A stretch of 64,000 nucleotides of DNA from the NCBI GenBank assembly GCA_019828595.1, contig JAHQRK010000032.1:1-64000 (forward strand), in the 5' to 3' direction. The DNA comes from Aphanomyces cochlioides (lineage: Eukaryota; Oomycota; Saprolegniomycetes; Saprolegniales; Verrucalvaceae). The notes under the pieces are model-generated. The model was not told where the DNA came from. It worked only from the letters and a program-made list of their open reading frames with translations, and searched no databases. This document shows, piece after piece, positions 11,411-24,293 of the stretch (position 1 is the first letter of the stretch; each line of letters begins with the position of its first letter). The position numbers were made by a program, and so were the translations under genes.

Positions 11411-11482
11411 AGCACTTTGGCGCAGAGGAAGCGTGTTGGGCTCATAACCCAAAGGTCCTTGGATCGAAACCAAGAAGTGCTA
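11411..11482 (+). tRNA. Initiator tRNA-Met (CAU), copy 23
   Basis: Consensus; next copy 514 bp on. Confidence 0.95.
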
Positions 11483-11924
11483 TCTTTTTCCCACTTTTTT
11501 CTCCCTCCACTTTCCAACTTTTTCCATTCTCCCGCCTGCCATTTTAACGTCCGACCTGCCATGTTTACACCAATACCACGAGTCGTGGCCACTTCTTTTC
11601 ATCTTTAAAAACACATCAATTTCATAGACTGCACAAGCTCGCTCGTTGAGTTTGTGTGCATGCCTCTGTTTGGCTATGAACGGCCAGAGACTTGGCCATG
11701 CTTGTGTCTGCTGAAGACTAATGTCAAGCCGAGATGGCTGACGTGGGTAAGGCAAGAGAATGTTCGCTGTGGTGTTAGATAGCAGGGTTGTGCGGTATGA
11801 GAGTGGTGTGTAGGATATGGTTTGTGTGAGCGCGTGGTGTGTGTGAGGGGTGAAATAGTGTGTCGATGTGTGTGCGTGACGATAAAATTTTGTATTTGTG
11901 TTTGACGGGAAAACAGGAGGAAGT

Positions 11925-11996
11925 AGCACTTTGGCGCAGAGGAAGCGTGTTGGGCTCATAACCCAAAGGTCCTTGGATCGAAACCAAGAAGTGCTA
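11925..11996 (+). tRNA. Initiator tRNA-Met (CAU), copy 24
   Basis: Consensus; next copy 513 bp on. Confidence 0.95.
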
Positions 11997-12437
11997 TCTT
12001 TTTCCCACTTTTTCTCCCTCCACTTTCCAACTTTTTCCATTCTCCCGCCTGCCATTTTAACGTCCGACCTGCCATGTTTACACCAATACCACGAGTCGTG
12101 GCCACTTCTTTTCATCTTTAAAAACACATCAATTTCATAGACTGCACAAGCTCGCTCGTTGAGTTTGTGTGCATGCCTCTGTTTGGCTATGAACGGCCAG
12201 AGACTTGGCCATGCTTGTGTCTGCTGAAGACTAATGTCAAGCCGAGATGGCTGACGTGGGTAAGGCAAGAGAATGTTCGCTGTGGTGTTAGATAGCAGGG
12301 TTGTGCGGTATGAGAGTGGTGTGTAGGATATGGTTTGTGTGAGCGCGTGGTGTGTGTGAGGGGTGAAATAGTGTGTCGATGTGTGTGCGTGACGATAAAA
12401 TTTTGTATTTGTGTTTGACGGGAAAACAGGAGGAAGT

Positions 12438-12509
12438 AGCACTTTGGCGCAGAGGAAGCGTGTTGGGCTCATAACCCAAAGGTCCTTGGATCGAAACCAA
12501 GAAGTGCTA
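12438..12509 (+). tRNA. Initiator tRNA-Met (CAU), copy 25
   Basis: Consensus; next copy 515 bp on. Confidence 0.95.
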
Positions 12510-12952
12510 TCTTTTTCCCACTTTTTTTCTCCCTCCACTTTCCAACTTTTTCCATTCTCCCGCCTGCCATTTTAACGTCCGACCTGCCATGTTTACACCA
12601 ATACCACGAGTCGTGGCCACTTCTTTTCATCTTTAAAAACACATCAATTTCATAGACTGCACAAGCTCGCTCGTTGAGTTTGTGTGCATGCCTCTGTTTG
12701 GCTATGAACGGCCAGAGACTTGGCCATGCTTGTGTCTGCTGAAGACTAATGTCAAGCCGAGATGGCTGACGTGGGTAAGGCAAGAGAATGTTCGCTGTGG
12801 TGTTAGATAGCAGGGTTGTGCGGTATGAGAGTGGTGTGTAGGATATGGTTTGTGTGAGCGCGTGGTGTGTGTGAGGGGTGAAATAGTGTGTCGATGTGTG
12901 TGCGTGACGATAAAATTTTGTATTTGTGTTTGACGGGAAAACAGGAGGAAGT

Positions 12953-13024
12953 AGCACTTTGGCGCAGAGGAAGCGTGTTGGGCTCATAACCCAAAGGTCC
13001 TTGGATCGAAACCAAGAAGTGCTA
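12953..13024 (+). tRNA. Initiator tRNA-Met (CAU), copy 26
   Basis: Consensus; next copy 515 bp on. Confidence 0.95.
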
Positions 13025-13467
13025 TCTTTTTCCCACTTTTTTTCTCCCTCCACTTTCCAACTTTTTCCATTCTCCCGCCTGCCATTTTAACGTCCGACCT
13101 GCCATGTTTACACCAATACCACGAGTCGTGGCCACTTCTTTTCATCTTTAAAAACACATCAATTTCATAGACTGCACAAGCTCGCTCGTTGAGTTTGTGT
13201 GCATGCCTCTGTTTGGCTATGAACGGCCAGAGACTTGGCCATGCTTGTGTCTGCTGAAGACTAATGTCAAGCCGAGATGGCTGACGTGGGTAAGGCAAGA
13301 GAATGTTCGCTGTGGTGTTAGATAGCAGGGTTGTGCGGTATGAGAGTGGTGTGTAGGATATGGTTTGTGTGAGCGCGTGGTGTGTGTGAGGGGTGAAATA
13401 GTGTGTCGATGTGTGTGCGTGACGATAAAATTTTGTATTTGTGTTTGACGGGAAAACAGGAGGAAGT

Positions 13468-13539
13468 AGCACTTTGGCGCAGAGGAAGCGTGTTGGGCTC
13501 ATAACCCAAAGGTCCTTGGATCGAAACCAAGAAGTGCTA
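13468..13539 (+). tRNA. Initiator tRNA-Met (CAU), copy 27
   Basis: Consensus; next copy 515 bp on. Confidence 0.95.
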
Positions 13540-13982
13540 TCTTTTTCCCACTTTTTTTCTCCCTCCACTTTCCAACTTTTTCCATTCTCCCGCCTGCCAT
13601 TTTAACGTCCGACCTGCCATGTTTACACCAATACCACGAGTCGTGGCCACTTCTTTTCATCTTTAAAAACACATCAATTTCATAGACTGCACAAGCTCGC
13701 TCGTTGAGTTTGTGTGCATGCCTCTGTTTGGCTATGAACGGCCAGAGACTTGGCCATGCTTGTGTCTGCTGAAGACTAATGTCAAGCCGAGATGGCTGAC
13801 GTGGGTAAGGCAAGAGAATGTTCGCTGTGGTGTTAGATAGCAGGGTTGTGCGGTATGAGAGTGGTGTGTAGGATATGGTTTGTGTGAGCGCGTGGTGTGT
13901 GTGAGGGGTGAAATAGTGTGTCGATGTGTGTGCGTGACGATAAAATTTTGTATTTGTGTTTGACGGGAAAACAGGAGGAAGT

Positions 13983-14054
13983 AGCACTTTGGCGCAGAGG
14001 AAGCGTGTTGGGCTCATAACCCAAAGGTCCTTGGATCGAAACCAAGAAGTGCTA
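13983..14054 (+). tRNA. Initiator tRNA-Met (CAU), copy 28
   Basis: Consensus; next copy 514 bp on. Confidence 0.95.
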
Positions 14055-14496
14055 TCTTTTTCCCACTTTTTTCTCCCTCCACTTTCCAACTTTTTCCATT
14101 CTCCCGCCTGCCATTTTAACGTCCGACCTGCCATGTTTACACCAATACCACGAGTCGTGGCCACTTCTTTTCATCTTTAAAAACACATCAATTTCATAGA
14201 CTGCACAAGCTCGCTCGTTGAGTTTGTGTGCATGCCTCTGTTTGGCTATGAACGGCCAGAGACTTGGCCATGCTTGTGTCTGCTGAAGACTAATGTCAAG
14301 CCGAGATGGCTGACGTGGGTAAGGCAAGAGAATGTTCGCTGTGGTGTTAGATAGCAGGGTTGTGCGGTATGAGAGTGGTGTGTAGGATATGGTTTGTGTG
14401 AGCGCGTGGTGTGTGTGAGGGGTGAAATAGTGTGTCGATGTGTGTGCGTGACGATAAAATTTTGTATTTGTGTTTGACGGGAAAACAGGAGGAAGT

Positions 14497-14568
14497 AGCA
14501 CTTTGGCGCAGAGGAAGCGTGTTGGGCTCATAACCCAAAGGTCCTTGGATCGAAACCAAGAAGTGCTA
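14497..14568 (+). tRNA. Initiator tRNA-Met (CAU), copy 29
   Basis: Consensus; next copy 515 bp on. Confidence 0.95.
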
Positions 14569-15011
14569 TCTTTTTCCCACTTTTTTTCTCCCTCCACTTT
14601 CCAACTTTTTCCATTCTCCCGCCTGCCATTTTAACGTCCGACCTGCCATGTTTACACCAATACCACGAGTCGTGGCCACTTCTTTTCATCTTTAAAAACA
14701 CATCAATTTCATAGACTGCACAAGCTCGCTCGTTGAGTTTGTGTGCATGCCTCTGTTTGGCTATGAACGGCCAGAGACTTGGCCATGCTTGTGTCTGCTG
14801 AAGACTAATGTCAAGCCGAGATGGCTGACGTGGGTAAGGCAAGAGAATGTTCGCTGTGGTGTTAGATAGCAGGGTTGTGCGGTATGAGAGTGGTGTGTAG
14901 GATATGGTTTGTGTGAGCGCGTGGTGTGTGTGAGGGGTGAAATAGTGTGTCGATGTGTGTGCGTGACGATAAAATTTTGTATTTGTGTTTGACGGGAAAA
15001 CAGGAGGAAGT

Positions 15012-15083
15012 AGCACTTTGGCGCAGAGGAAGCGTGTTGGGCTCATAACCCAAAGGTCCTTGGATCGAAACCAAGAAGTGCTA
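15012..15083 (+). tRNA. Initiator tRNA-Met (CAU), copy 30
   Basis: Consensus; next copy 516 bp on. Confidence 0.95.
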
Positions 15084-15527
15084 TCTTTTTCCCACTTTTT
15101 TTTCTCCCTCCACTTTCCAACTTTTTCCATTCTCCCGCCTGCCATTTTAACGTCCGACCTGCCATGTTTACACCAATACCACGAGTCGTGGCCACTTCTT
15201 TTCATCTTTAAAAACACATCAATTTCATAGACTGCACAAGCTCGCTCGTTGAGTTTGTGTGCATGCCTCTGTTTGGCTATGAACGGCCAGAGACTTGGCC
15301 ATGCTTGTGTCTGCTGAAGACTAATGTCAAGCCGAGATGGCTGACGTGGGTAAGGCAAGAGAATGTTCGCTGTGGTGTTAGATAGCAGGGTTGTGCGGTA
15401 TGAGAGTGGTGTGTAGGATATGGTTTGTGTGAGCGCGTGGTGTGTGTGAGGGGTGAAATAGTGTGTCGATGTGTGTGCGTGACGATAAAATTTTGTATTT
15501 GTGTTTGACGGGAAAACAGGAGGAAGT

Positions 15528-15599
15528 AGCACTTTGGCGCAGAGGAAGCGTGTTGGGCTCATAACCCAAAGGTCCTTGGATCGAAACCAAGAAGTGCTA
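15528..15599 (+). tRNA. Initiator tRNA-Met (CAU), copy 31
   Basis: Consensus; next copy 515 bp on. Confidence 0.95.
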
Positions 15600-16042
15600 T
15601 CTTTTTCCCACTTTTTTTCTCCCTCCACTTTCCAACTTTTTCCATTCTCCCGCCTGCCATTTTAACGTCCGACCTGCCATGTTTACACCAATACCACGAG
15701 TCGTGGCCACTTCTTTTCATCTTTAAAAACACATCAATTTCATAGACTGCACAAGCTCGCTCGTTGAGTTTGTGTGCATGCCTCTGTTTGGCTATGAACG
15801 GCCAGAGACTTGGCCATGCTTGTGTCTGCTGAAGACTAATGTCAAGCCGAGATGGCTGACGTGGGTAAGGCAAGAGAATGTTCGCTGTGGTGTTAGATAG
15901 CAGGGTTGTGCGGTATGAGAGTGGTGTGTAGGATATGGTTTGTGTGAGCGCGTGGTGTGTGTGAGGGGTGAAATAGTGTGTCGATGTGTGTGCGTGACGA
16001 TAAAATTTTGTATTTGTGTTTGACGGGAAAACAGGAGGAAGT

Positions 16043-16114
16043 AGCACTTTGGCGCAGAGGAAGCGTGTTGGGCTCATAACCCAAAGGTCCTTGGATCGAA
16101 ACCAAGAAGTGCTA
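16043..16114 (+). tRNA. Initiator tRNA-Met (CAU), copy 32
   Basis: Consensus; second T-run is T9; next copy 517 bp on. Confidence 0.95.
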
Positions 16115-16559
16115 TCTTTTTCCCACTTTTTTTTTCTCCCTCCACTTTCCAACTTTTTCCATTCTCCCGCCTGCCATTTTAACGTCCGACCTGCCATGTT
16201 TACACCAATACCACGAGTCGTGGCCACTTCTTTTCATCTTTAAAAACACATCAATTTCATAGACTGCACAAGCTCGCTCGTTGAGTTTGTGTGCATGCCT
16301 CTGTTTGGCTATGAACGGCCAGAGACTTGGCCATGCTTGTGTCTGCTGAAGACTAATGTCAAGCCGAGATGGCTGACGTGGGTAAGGCAAGAGAATGTTC
16401 GCTGTGGTGTTAGATAGCAGGGTTGTGCGGTATGAGAGTGGTGTGTAGGATATGGTTTGTGTGAGCGCGTGGTGTGTGTGAGGGGTGAAATAGTGTGTCG
16501 ATGTGTGTGCGTGACGATAAAATTTTGTATTTGTGTTTGACGGGAAAACAGGAGGAAGT

Positions 16560-16631
16560 AGCACTTTGGCGCAGAGGAAGCGTGTTGGGCTCATAACCCA
16601 AAGGTCCTTGGATCGAAACCAAGAAGTGCTA
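16560..16631 (+). tRNA. Initiator tRNA-Met (CAU), copy 33
   Basis: Consensus; next copy 515 bp on. Confidence 0.95.
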
Positions 16632-17074
16632 TCTTTTTCCCACTTTTTTTCTCCCTCCACTTTCCAACTTTTTCCATTCTCCCGCCTGCCATTTTAACGT
16701 CCGACCTGCCATGTTTACACCAATACCACGAGTCGTGGCCACTTCTTTTCATCTTTAAAAACACATCAATTTCATAGACTGCACAAGCTCGCTCGTTGAG
16801 TTTGTGTGCATGCCTCTGTTTGGCTATGAACGGCCAGAGACTTGGCCATGCTTGTGTCTGCTGAAGACTAATGTCAAGCCGAGATGGCTGACGTGGGTAA
16901 GGCAAGAGAATGTTCGCTGTGGTGTTAGATAGCAGGGTTGTGCGGTATGAGAGTGGTGTGTAGGATATGGTTTGTGTGAGCGCGTGGTGTGTGTGAGGGG
17001 TGAAATAGTGTGTCGATGTGTGTGCGTGACGATAAAATTTTGTATTTGTGTTTGACGGGAAAACAGGAGGAAGT

Positions 17075-17146
17075 AGCACTTTGGCGCAGAGGAAGCGTGT
17101 TGGGCTCATAACCCAAAGGTCCTTGGATCGAAACCAAGAAGTGCTA
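17075..17146 (+). tRNA. Initiator tRNA-Met (CAU), copy 34
   Basis: Consensus; first T-run is T4; next copy 515 bp on. Confidence 0.95.
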
Positions 17147-17589
17147 TCTTTTCCCACTTTTTTTTCTCCCTCCACTTTCCAACTTTTTCCATTCTCCCGC
17201 CTGCCATTTTAACGTCCGACCTGCCATGTTTACACCAATACCACGAGTCGTGGCCACTTCTTTTCATCTTTAAAAACACATCAATTTCATAGACTGCACA
17301 AGCTCGCTCGTTGAGTTTGTGTGCATGCCTCTGTTTGGCTATGAACGGCCAGAGACTTGGCCATGCTTGTGTCTGCTGAAGACTAATGTCAAGCCGAGAT
17401 GGCTGACGTGGGTAAGGCAAGAGAATGTTCGCTGTGGTGTTAGATAGCAGGGTTGTGCGGTATGAGAGTGGTGTGTAGGATATGGTTTGTGTGAGCGCGT
17501 GGTGTGTGTGAGGGGTGAAATAGTGTGTCGATGTGTGTGCGTGACGATAAAATTTTGTATTTGTGTTTGACGGGAAAACAGGAGGAAGT

Positions 17590-17661
17590 AGCACTTTGGC
17601 GCAGAGGAAGCGTGTTGGGCTCATAACCCAAAGGTCCTTGGATCGAAACCAAGAAGTGCTA
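17590..17661 (+). tRNA. Initiator tRNA-Met (CAU), copy 35
   Basis: Consensus; next copy 515 bp on. Confidence 0.95.
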
Positions 17662-18104
17662 TCTTTTTCCCACTTTTTTTCTCCCTCCACTTTCCAACTT
17701 TTTCCATTCTCCCGCCTGCCATTTTAACGTCCGACCTGCCATGTTTACACCAATACCACGAGTCGTGGCCACTTCTTTTCATCTTTAAAAACACATCAAT
17801 TTCATAGACTGCACAAGCTCGCTCGTTGAGTTTGTGTGCATGCCTCTGTTTGGCTATGAACGGCCAGAGACTTGGCCATGCTTGTGTCTGCTGAAGACTA
17901 ATGTCAAGCCGAGATGGCTGACGTGGGTAAGGCAAGAGAATGTTCGCTGTGGTGTTAGATAGCAGGGTTGTGCGGTATGAGAGTGGTGTGTAGGATATGG
18001 TTTGTGTGAGCGCGTGGTGTGTGTGAGGGGTGAAATAGTGTGTCGATGTGTGTGCGTGACGATAAAATTTTGTATTTGTGTTTGACGGGAAAACAGGAGG
18101 AAGT

Positions 18105-18176
18105 AGCACTTTGGCGCAGAGGAAGCGTGTTGGGCTCATAACCCAAAGGTCCTTGGATCGAAACCAAGAAGTGCTA
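18105..18176 (+). tRNA. Initiator tRNA-Met (CAU), copy 36
   Basis: Consensus; next copy 515 bp on. Confidence 0.95.
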
Positions 18177-18619
18177 TCTTTTTCCCACTTTTTTTCTCCC
18201 TCCACTTTCCAACTTTTTCCATTCTCCCGCCTGCCATTTTAACGTCCGACCTGCCATGTTTACACCAATACCACGAGTCGTGGCCACTTCTTTTCATCTT
18301 TAAAAACACATCAATTTCATAGACTGCACAAGCTCGCTCGTTGAGTTTGTGTGCATGCCTCTGTTTGGCTATGAACGGCCAGAGACTTGGCCATGCTTGT
18401 GTCTGCTGAAGACTAATGTCAAGCCGAGATGGCTGACGTGGGTAAGGCAAGAGAATGTTCGCTGTGGTGTTAGATAGCAGGGTTGTGCGGTATGAGAGTG
18501 GTGTGTAGGATATGGTTTGTGTGAGCGCGTGGTGTGTGTGAGGGGTGAAATAGTGTGTCGATGTGTGTGCGTGACGATAAAATTTTGTATTTGTGTTTGA
18601 CGGGAAAACAGGAGGAAGT

Positions 18620-18691
18620 AGCACTTTGGCGCAGAGGAAGCGTGTTGGGCTCATAACCCAAAGGTCCTTGGATCGAAACCAAGAAGTGCTA
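18620..18691 (+). tRNA. Initiator tRNA-Met (CAU), copy 37
   Basis: Consensus; the following spacer has one extra T near 18,857; next copy 516 bp on. Confidence 0.95.
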
Positions 18692-19135
18692 TCTTTTTCC
18701 CACTTTTTTTCTCCCTCCACTTTCCAACTTTTTCCATTCTCCCGCCTGCCATTTTAACGTCCGACCTGCCATGTTTACACCAATACCACGAGTCGTGGCC
18801 ACTTCTTTTCATCTTTAAAAACACATCAATTTCATAGACTGCACAAGCTCGCTCGTTTGAGTTTGTGTGCATGCCTCTGTTTGGCTATGAACGGCCAGAG
18901 ACTTGGCCATGCTTGTGTCTGCTGAAGACTAATGTCAAGCCGAGATGGCTGACGTGGGTAAGGCAAGAGAATGTTCGCTGTGGTGTTAGATAGCAGGGTT
19001 GTGCGGTATGAGAGTGGTGTGTAGGATATGGTTTGTGTGAGCGCGTGGTGTGTGTGAGGGGTGAAATAGTGTGTCGATGTGTGTGCGTGACGATAAAATT
19101 TTGTATTTGTGTTTGACGGGAAAACAGGAGGAAGT

Positions 19136-19207
19136 AGCACTTTGGCGCAGAGGAAGCGTGTTGGGCTCATAACCCAAAGGTCCTTGGATCGAAACCAAGA
19201 AGTGCTA
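19136..19207 (+). tRNA. Initiator tRNA-Met (CAU), copy 38
   Basis: Consensus; next copy 515 bp on. Confidence 0.95.
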
Positions 19208-19650
19208 TCTTTTTCCCACTTTTTTTCTCCCTCCACTTTCCAACTTTTTCCATTCTCCCGCCTGCCATTTTAACGTCCGACCTGCCATGTTTACACCAAT
19301 ACCACGAGTCGTGGCCACTTCTTTTCATCTTTAAAAACACATCAATTTCATAGACTGCACAAGCTCGCTCGTTGAGTTTGTGTGCATGCCTCTGTTTGGC
19401 TATGAACGGCCAGAGACTTGGCCATGCTTGTGTCTGCTGAAGACTAATGTCAAGCCGAGATGGCTGACGTGGGTAAGGCAAGAGAATGTTCGCTGTGGTG
19501 TTAGATAGCAGGGTTGTGCGGTATGAGAGTGGTGTGTAGGATATGGTTTGTGTGAGCGCGTGGTGTGTGTGAGGGGTGAAATAGTGTGTCGATGTGTGTG
19601 CGTGACGATAAAATTTTGTATTTGTGTTTGACGGGAAAACAGGAGGAAGT

Positions 19651-19722
19651 AGCACTTTGGCGCAGAGGAAGCGTGTTGGGCTCATAACCCAAAGGTCCTT
19701 GGATCGAAACCAAGAAGTGCTA
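19651..19722 (+). tRNA. Initiator tRNA-Met (CAU), copy 39
   Basis: Consensus; next copy 514 bp on. Confidence 0.95.
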
Positions 19723-20164
19723 TCTTTTTCCCACTTTTTTCTCCCTCCACTTTCCAACTTTTTCCATTCTCCCGCCTGCCATTTTAACGTCCGACCTGCC
19801 ATGTTTACACCAATACCACGAGTCGTGGCCACTTCTTTTCATCTTTAAAAACACATCAATTTCATAGACTGCACAAGCTCGCTCGTTGAGTTTGTGTGCA
19901 TGCCTCTGTTTGGCTATGAACGGCCAGAGACTTGGCCATGCTTGTGTCTGCTGAAGACTAATGTCAAGCCGAGATGGCTGACGTGGGTAAGGCAAGAGAA
20001 TGTTCGCTGTGGTGTTAGATAGCAGGGTTGTGCGGTATGAGAGTGGTGTGTAGGATATGGTTTGTGTGAGCGCGTGGTGTGTGTGAGGGGTGAAATAGTG
20101 TGTCGATGTGTGTGCGTGACGATAAAATTTTGTATTTGTGTTTGACGGGAAAACAGGAGGAAGT

Positions 20165-20236
20165 AGCACTTTGGCGCAGAGGAAGCGTGTTGGGCTCATA
20201 ACCCAAAGGTCCTTGGATCGAAACCAAGAAGTGCTA
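20165..20236 (+). tRNA. Initiator tRNA-Met (CAU), copy 40
   Basis: Consensus; the spacer A-run near 20,362 is two bases longer; next copy 517 bp on. Confidence 0.95.
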
Positions 20237-20681
20237 TCTTTTTCCCACTTTTTTTCTCCCTCCACTTTCCAACTTTTTCCATTCTCCCGCCTGCCATTTT
20301 AACGTCCGACCTGCCATGTTTACACCAATACCACGAGTCGTGGCCACTTCTTTTCATCTTTAAAAAAACACATCAATTTCATAGACTGCACAAGCTCGCT
20401 CGTTGAGTTTGTGTGCATGCCTCTGTTTGGCTATGAACGGCCAGAGACTTGGCCATGCTTGTGTCTGCTGAAGACTAATGTCAAGCCGAGATGGCTGACG
20501 TGGGTAAGGCAAGAGAATGTTCGCTGTGGTGTTAGATAGCAGGGTTGTGCGGTATGAGAGTGGTGTGTAGGATATGGTTTGTGTGAGCGCGTGGTGTGTG
20601 TGAGGGGTGAAATAGTGTGTCGATGTGTGTGCGTGACGATAAAATTTTGTATTTGTGTTTGACGGGAAAACAGGAGGAAGT

Positions 20682-20753
20682 AGCACTTTGGCGCAGAGGA
20701 AGCGTGTTGGGCTCATAACCCAAAGGTCCTTGGATCGAAACCAAGAAGTGCTA
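20682..20753 (+). tRNA. Initiator tRNA-Met (CAU), copy 41
   Basis: Consensus; first T-run is T4; next copy 514 bp on. Confidence 0.95.
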
Positions 20754-21195
20754 TCTTTTCCCACTTTTTTTCTCCCTCCACTTTCCAACTTTTTCCATTC
20801 TCCCGCCTGCCATTTTAACGTCCGACCTGCCATGTTTACACCAATACCACGAGTCGTGGCCACTTCTTTTCATCTTTAAAAACACATCAATTTCATAGAC
20901 TGCACAAGCTCGCTCGTTGAGTTTGTGTGCATGCCTCTGTTTGGCTATGAACGGCCAGAGACTTGGCCATGCTTGTGTCTGCTGAAGACTAATGTCAAGC
21001 CGAGATGGCTGACGTGGGTAAGGCAAGAGAATGTTCGCTGTGGTGTTAGATAGCAGGGTTGTGCGGTATGAGAGTGGTGTGTAGGATATGGTTTGTGTGA
21101 GCGCGTGGTGTGTGTGAGGGGTGAAATAGTGTGTCGATGTGTGTGCGTGACGATAAAATTTTGTATTTGTGTTTGACGGGAAAACAGGAGGAAGT

Positions 21196-21267
21196 AGCAC
21201 TTTGGCGCAGAGGAAGCGTGTTGGGCTCATAACCCAAAGGTCCTTGGATCGAAACCAAGAAGTGCTA
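21196..21267 (+). tRNA. Initiator tRNA-Met (CAU), copy 42
   Basis: Consensus; next copy 516 bp on. Confidence 0.95.
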
Positions 21268-21711
21268 TCTTTTTCCCACTTTTTTTTCTCCCTCCACTTT
21301 CCAACTTTTTCCATTCTCCCGCCTGCCATTTTAACGTCCGACCTGCCATGTTTACACCAATACCACGAGTCGTGGCCACTTCTTTTCATCTTTAAAAACA
21401 CATCAATTTCATAGACTGCACAAGCTCGCTCGTTGAGTTTGTGTGCATGCCTCTGTTTGGCTATGAACGGCCAGAGACTTGGCCATGCTTGTGTCTGCTG
21501 AAGACTAATGTCAAGCCGAGATGGCTGACGTGGGTAAGGCAAGAGAATGTTCGCTGTGGTGTTAGATAGCAGGGTTGTGCGGTATGAGAGTGGTGTGTAG
21601 GATATGGTTTGTGTGAGCGCGTGGTGTGTGTGAGGGGTGAAATAGTGTGTCGATGTGTGTGCGTGACGATAAAATTTTGTATTTGTGTTTGACGGGAAAA
21701 CAGGAGGAAGT

Positions 21712-21783
21712 AGCACTTTGGCGCAGAGGAAGCGTGTTGGGCTCATAACCCAAAGGTCCTTGGATCGAAACCAAGAAGTGCTA
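21712..21783 (+). tRNA. Initiator tRNA-Met (CAU), copy 43
   Basis: Consensus; the AC between the two T-runs is missing, as also at copy 56; next copy 515 bp on. Confidence 0.95.
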
Positions 21784-22226
21784 TCTTTTTCCCTTTTTTT
21801 TTCTCCCTCCACTTTCCAACTTTTTCCATTCTCCCGCCTGCCATTTTAACGTCCGACCTGCCATGTTTACACCAATACCACGAGTCGTGGCCACTTCTTT
21901 TCATCTTTAAAAACACATCAATTTCATAGACTGCACAAGCTCGCTCGTTGAGTTTGTGTGCATGCCTCTGTTTGGCTATGAACGGCCAGAGACTTGGCCA
22001 TGCTTGTGTCTGCTGAAGACTAATGTCAAGCCGAGATGGCTGACGTGGGTAAGGCAAGAGAATGTTCGCTGTGGTGTTAGATAGCAGGGTTGTGCGGTAT
22101 GAGAGTGGTGTGTAGGATATGGTTTGTGTGAGCGCGTGGTGTGTGTGAGGGGTGAAATAGTGTGTCGATGTGTGTGCGTGACGATAAAATTTTGTATTTG
22201 TGTTTGACGGGAAAACAGGAGGAAGT

Positions 22227-22298
22227 AGCACTTTGGCGCAGAGGAAGCGTGTTGGGCTCATAACCCAAAGGTCCTTGGATCGAAACCAAGAAGTGCTA
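22227..22298 (+). tRNA. Initiator tRNA-Met (CAU), copy 44
   Basis: Consensus; next copy 516 bp on. Confidence 0.95.
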
Positions 22299-22742
22299 TC
22301 TTTTTCCCACTTTTTTTTCTCCCTCCACTTTCCAACTTTTTCCATTCTCCCGCCTGCCATTTTAACGTCCGACCTGCCATGTTTACACCAATACCACGAG
22401 TCGTGGCCACTTCTTTTCATCTTTAAAAACACATCAATTTCATAGACTGCACAAGCTCGCTCGTTGAGTTTGTGTGCATGCCTCTGTTTGGCTATGAACG
22501 GCCAGAGACTTGGCCATGCTTGTGTCTGCTGAAGACTAATGTCAAGCCGAGATGGCTGACGTGGGTAAGGCAAGAGAATGTTCGCTGTGGTGTTAGATAG
22601 CAGGGTTGTGCGGTATGAGAGTGGTGTGTAGGATATGGTTTGTGTGAGCGCGTGGTGTGTGTGAGGGGTGAAATAGTGTGTCGATGTGTGTGCGTGACGA
22701 TAAAATTTTGTATTTGTGTTTGACGGGAAAACAGGAGGAAGT

Positions 22743-22814
22743 AGCACTTTGGCGCAGAGGAAGCGTGTTGGGCTCATAACCCAAAGGTCCTTGGATCGAA
22801 ACCAAGAAGTGCTA
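22743..22814 (+). tRNA. Initiator tRNA-Met (CAU), copy 45
   Basis: Consensus; next copy 515 bp on. Confidence 0.95.
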
Positions 22815-23257
22815 TCTTTTTCCCACTTTTTTTCTCCCTCCACTTTCCAACTTTTTCCATTCTCCCGCCTGCCATTTTAACGTCCGACCTGCCATGTTTA
22901 CACCAATACCACGAGTCGTGGCCACTTCTTTTCATCTTTAAAAACACATCAATTTCATAGACTGCACAAGCTCGCTCGTTGAGTTTGTGTGCATGCCTCT
23001 GTTTGGCTATGAACGGCCAGAGACTTGGCCATGCTTGTGTCTGCTGAAGACTAATGTCAAGCCGAGATGGCTGACGTGGGTAAGGCAAGAGAATGTTCGC
23101 TGTGGTGTTAGATAGCAGGGTTGTGCGGTATGAGAGTGGTGTGTAGGATATGGTTTGTGTGAGCGCGTGGTGTGTGTGAGGGGTGAAATAGTGTGTCGAT
23201 GTGTGTGCGTGACGATAAAATTTTGTATTTGTGTTTGACGGGAAAACAGGAGGAAGT

Positions 23258-23329
23258 AGCACTTTGGCGCAGAGGAAGCGTGTTGGGCTCATAACCCAAA
23301 GGTCCTTGGATCGAAACCAAGAAGTGCTA
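23258..23329 (+). tRNA. Initiator tRNA-Met (CAU), copy 46
   Basis: Consensus; next copy 516 bp on. Confidence 0.95.
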
Positions 23330-23773
23330 TCTTTTTCCCACTTTTTTTTCTCCCTCCACTTTCCAACTTTTTCCATTCTCCCGCCTGCCATTTTAACGTC
23401 CGACCTGCCATGTTTACACCAATACCACGAGTCGTGGCCACTTCTTTTCATCTTTAAAAACACATCAATTTCATAGACTGCACAAGCTCGCTCGTTGAGT
23501 TTGTGTGCATGCCTCTGTTTGGCTATGAACGGCCAGAGACTTGGCCATGCTTGTGTCTGCTGAAGACTAATGTCAAGCCGAGATGGCTGACGTGGGTAAG
23601 GCAAGAGAATGTTCGCTGTGGTGTTAGATAGCAGGGTTGTGCGGTATGAGAGTGGTGTGTAGGATATGGTTTGTGTGAGCGCGTGGTGTGTGTGAGGGGT
23701 GAAATAGTGTGTCGATGTGTGTGCGTGACGATAAAATTTTGTATTTGTGTTTGACGGGAAAACAGGAGGAAGT

Positions 23774-23845
23774 AGCACTTTGGCGCAGAGGAAGCGTGTT
23801 GGGCTCATAACCCAAAGGTCCTTGGATCGAAACCAAGAAGTGCTA
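23774..23845 (+). tRNA. Initiator tRNA-Met (CAU), copy 47
   Basis: Consensus; the pyrimidine tract has an extra CTCC-like block near 23,867; next copy 520 bp on. Confidence 0.95.
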
Positions 23846-24293
23846 TCTTTTTCCCACTTTTTTTTTCTCCTCCCTCCACTTTCCAACTTTTTCCATTCTC
23901 CCGCCTGCCATTTTAACGTCCGACCTGCCATGTTTACACCAATACCACGAGTCGTGGCCACTTCTTTTCATCTTTAAAAACACATCAATTTCATAGACTG
24001 CACAAGCTCGCTCGTTGAGTTTGTGTGCATGCCTCTGTTTGGCTATGAACGGCCAGAGACTTGGCCATGCTTGTGTCTGCTGAAGACTAATGTCAAGCCG
24101 AGATGGCTGACGTGGGTAAGGCAAGAGAATGTTCGCTGTGGTGTTAGATAGCAGGGTTGTGCGGTATGAGAGTGGTGTGTAGGATATGGTTTGTGTGAGC
24201 GCGTGGTGTGTGTGAGGGGTGAAATAGTGTGTCGATGTGTGTGCGTGACGATAAAATTTTGTATTTGTGTTTGACGGGAAAACAGGAGGAAGT

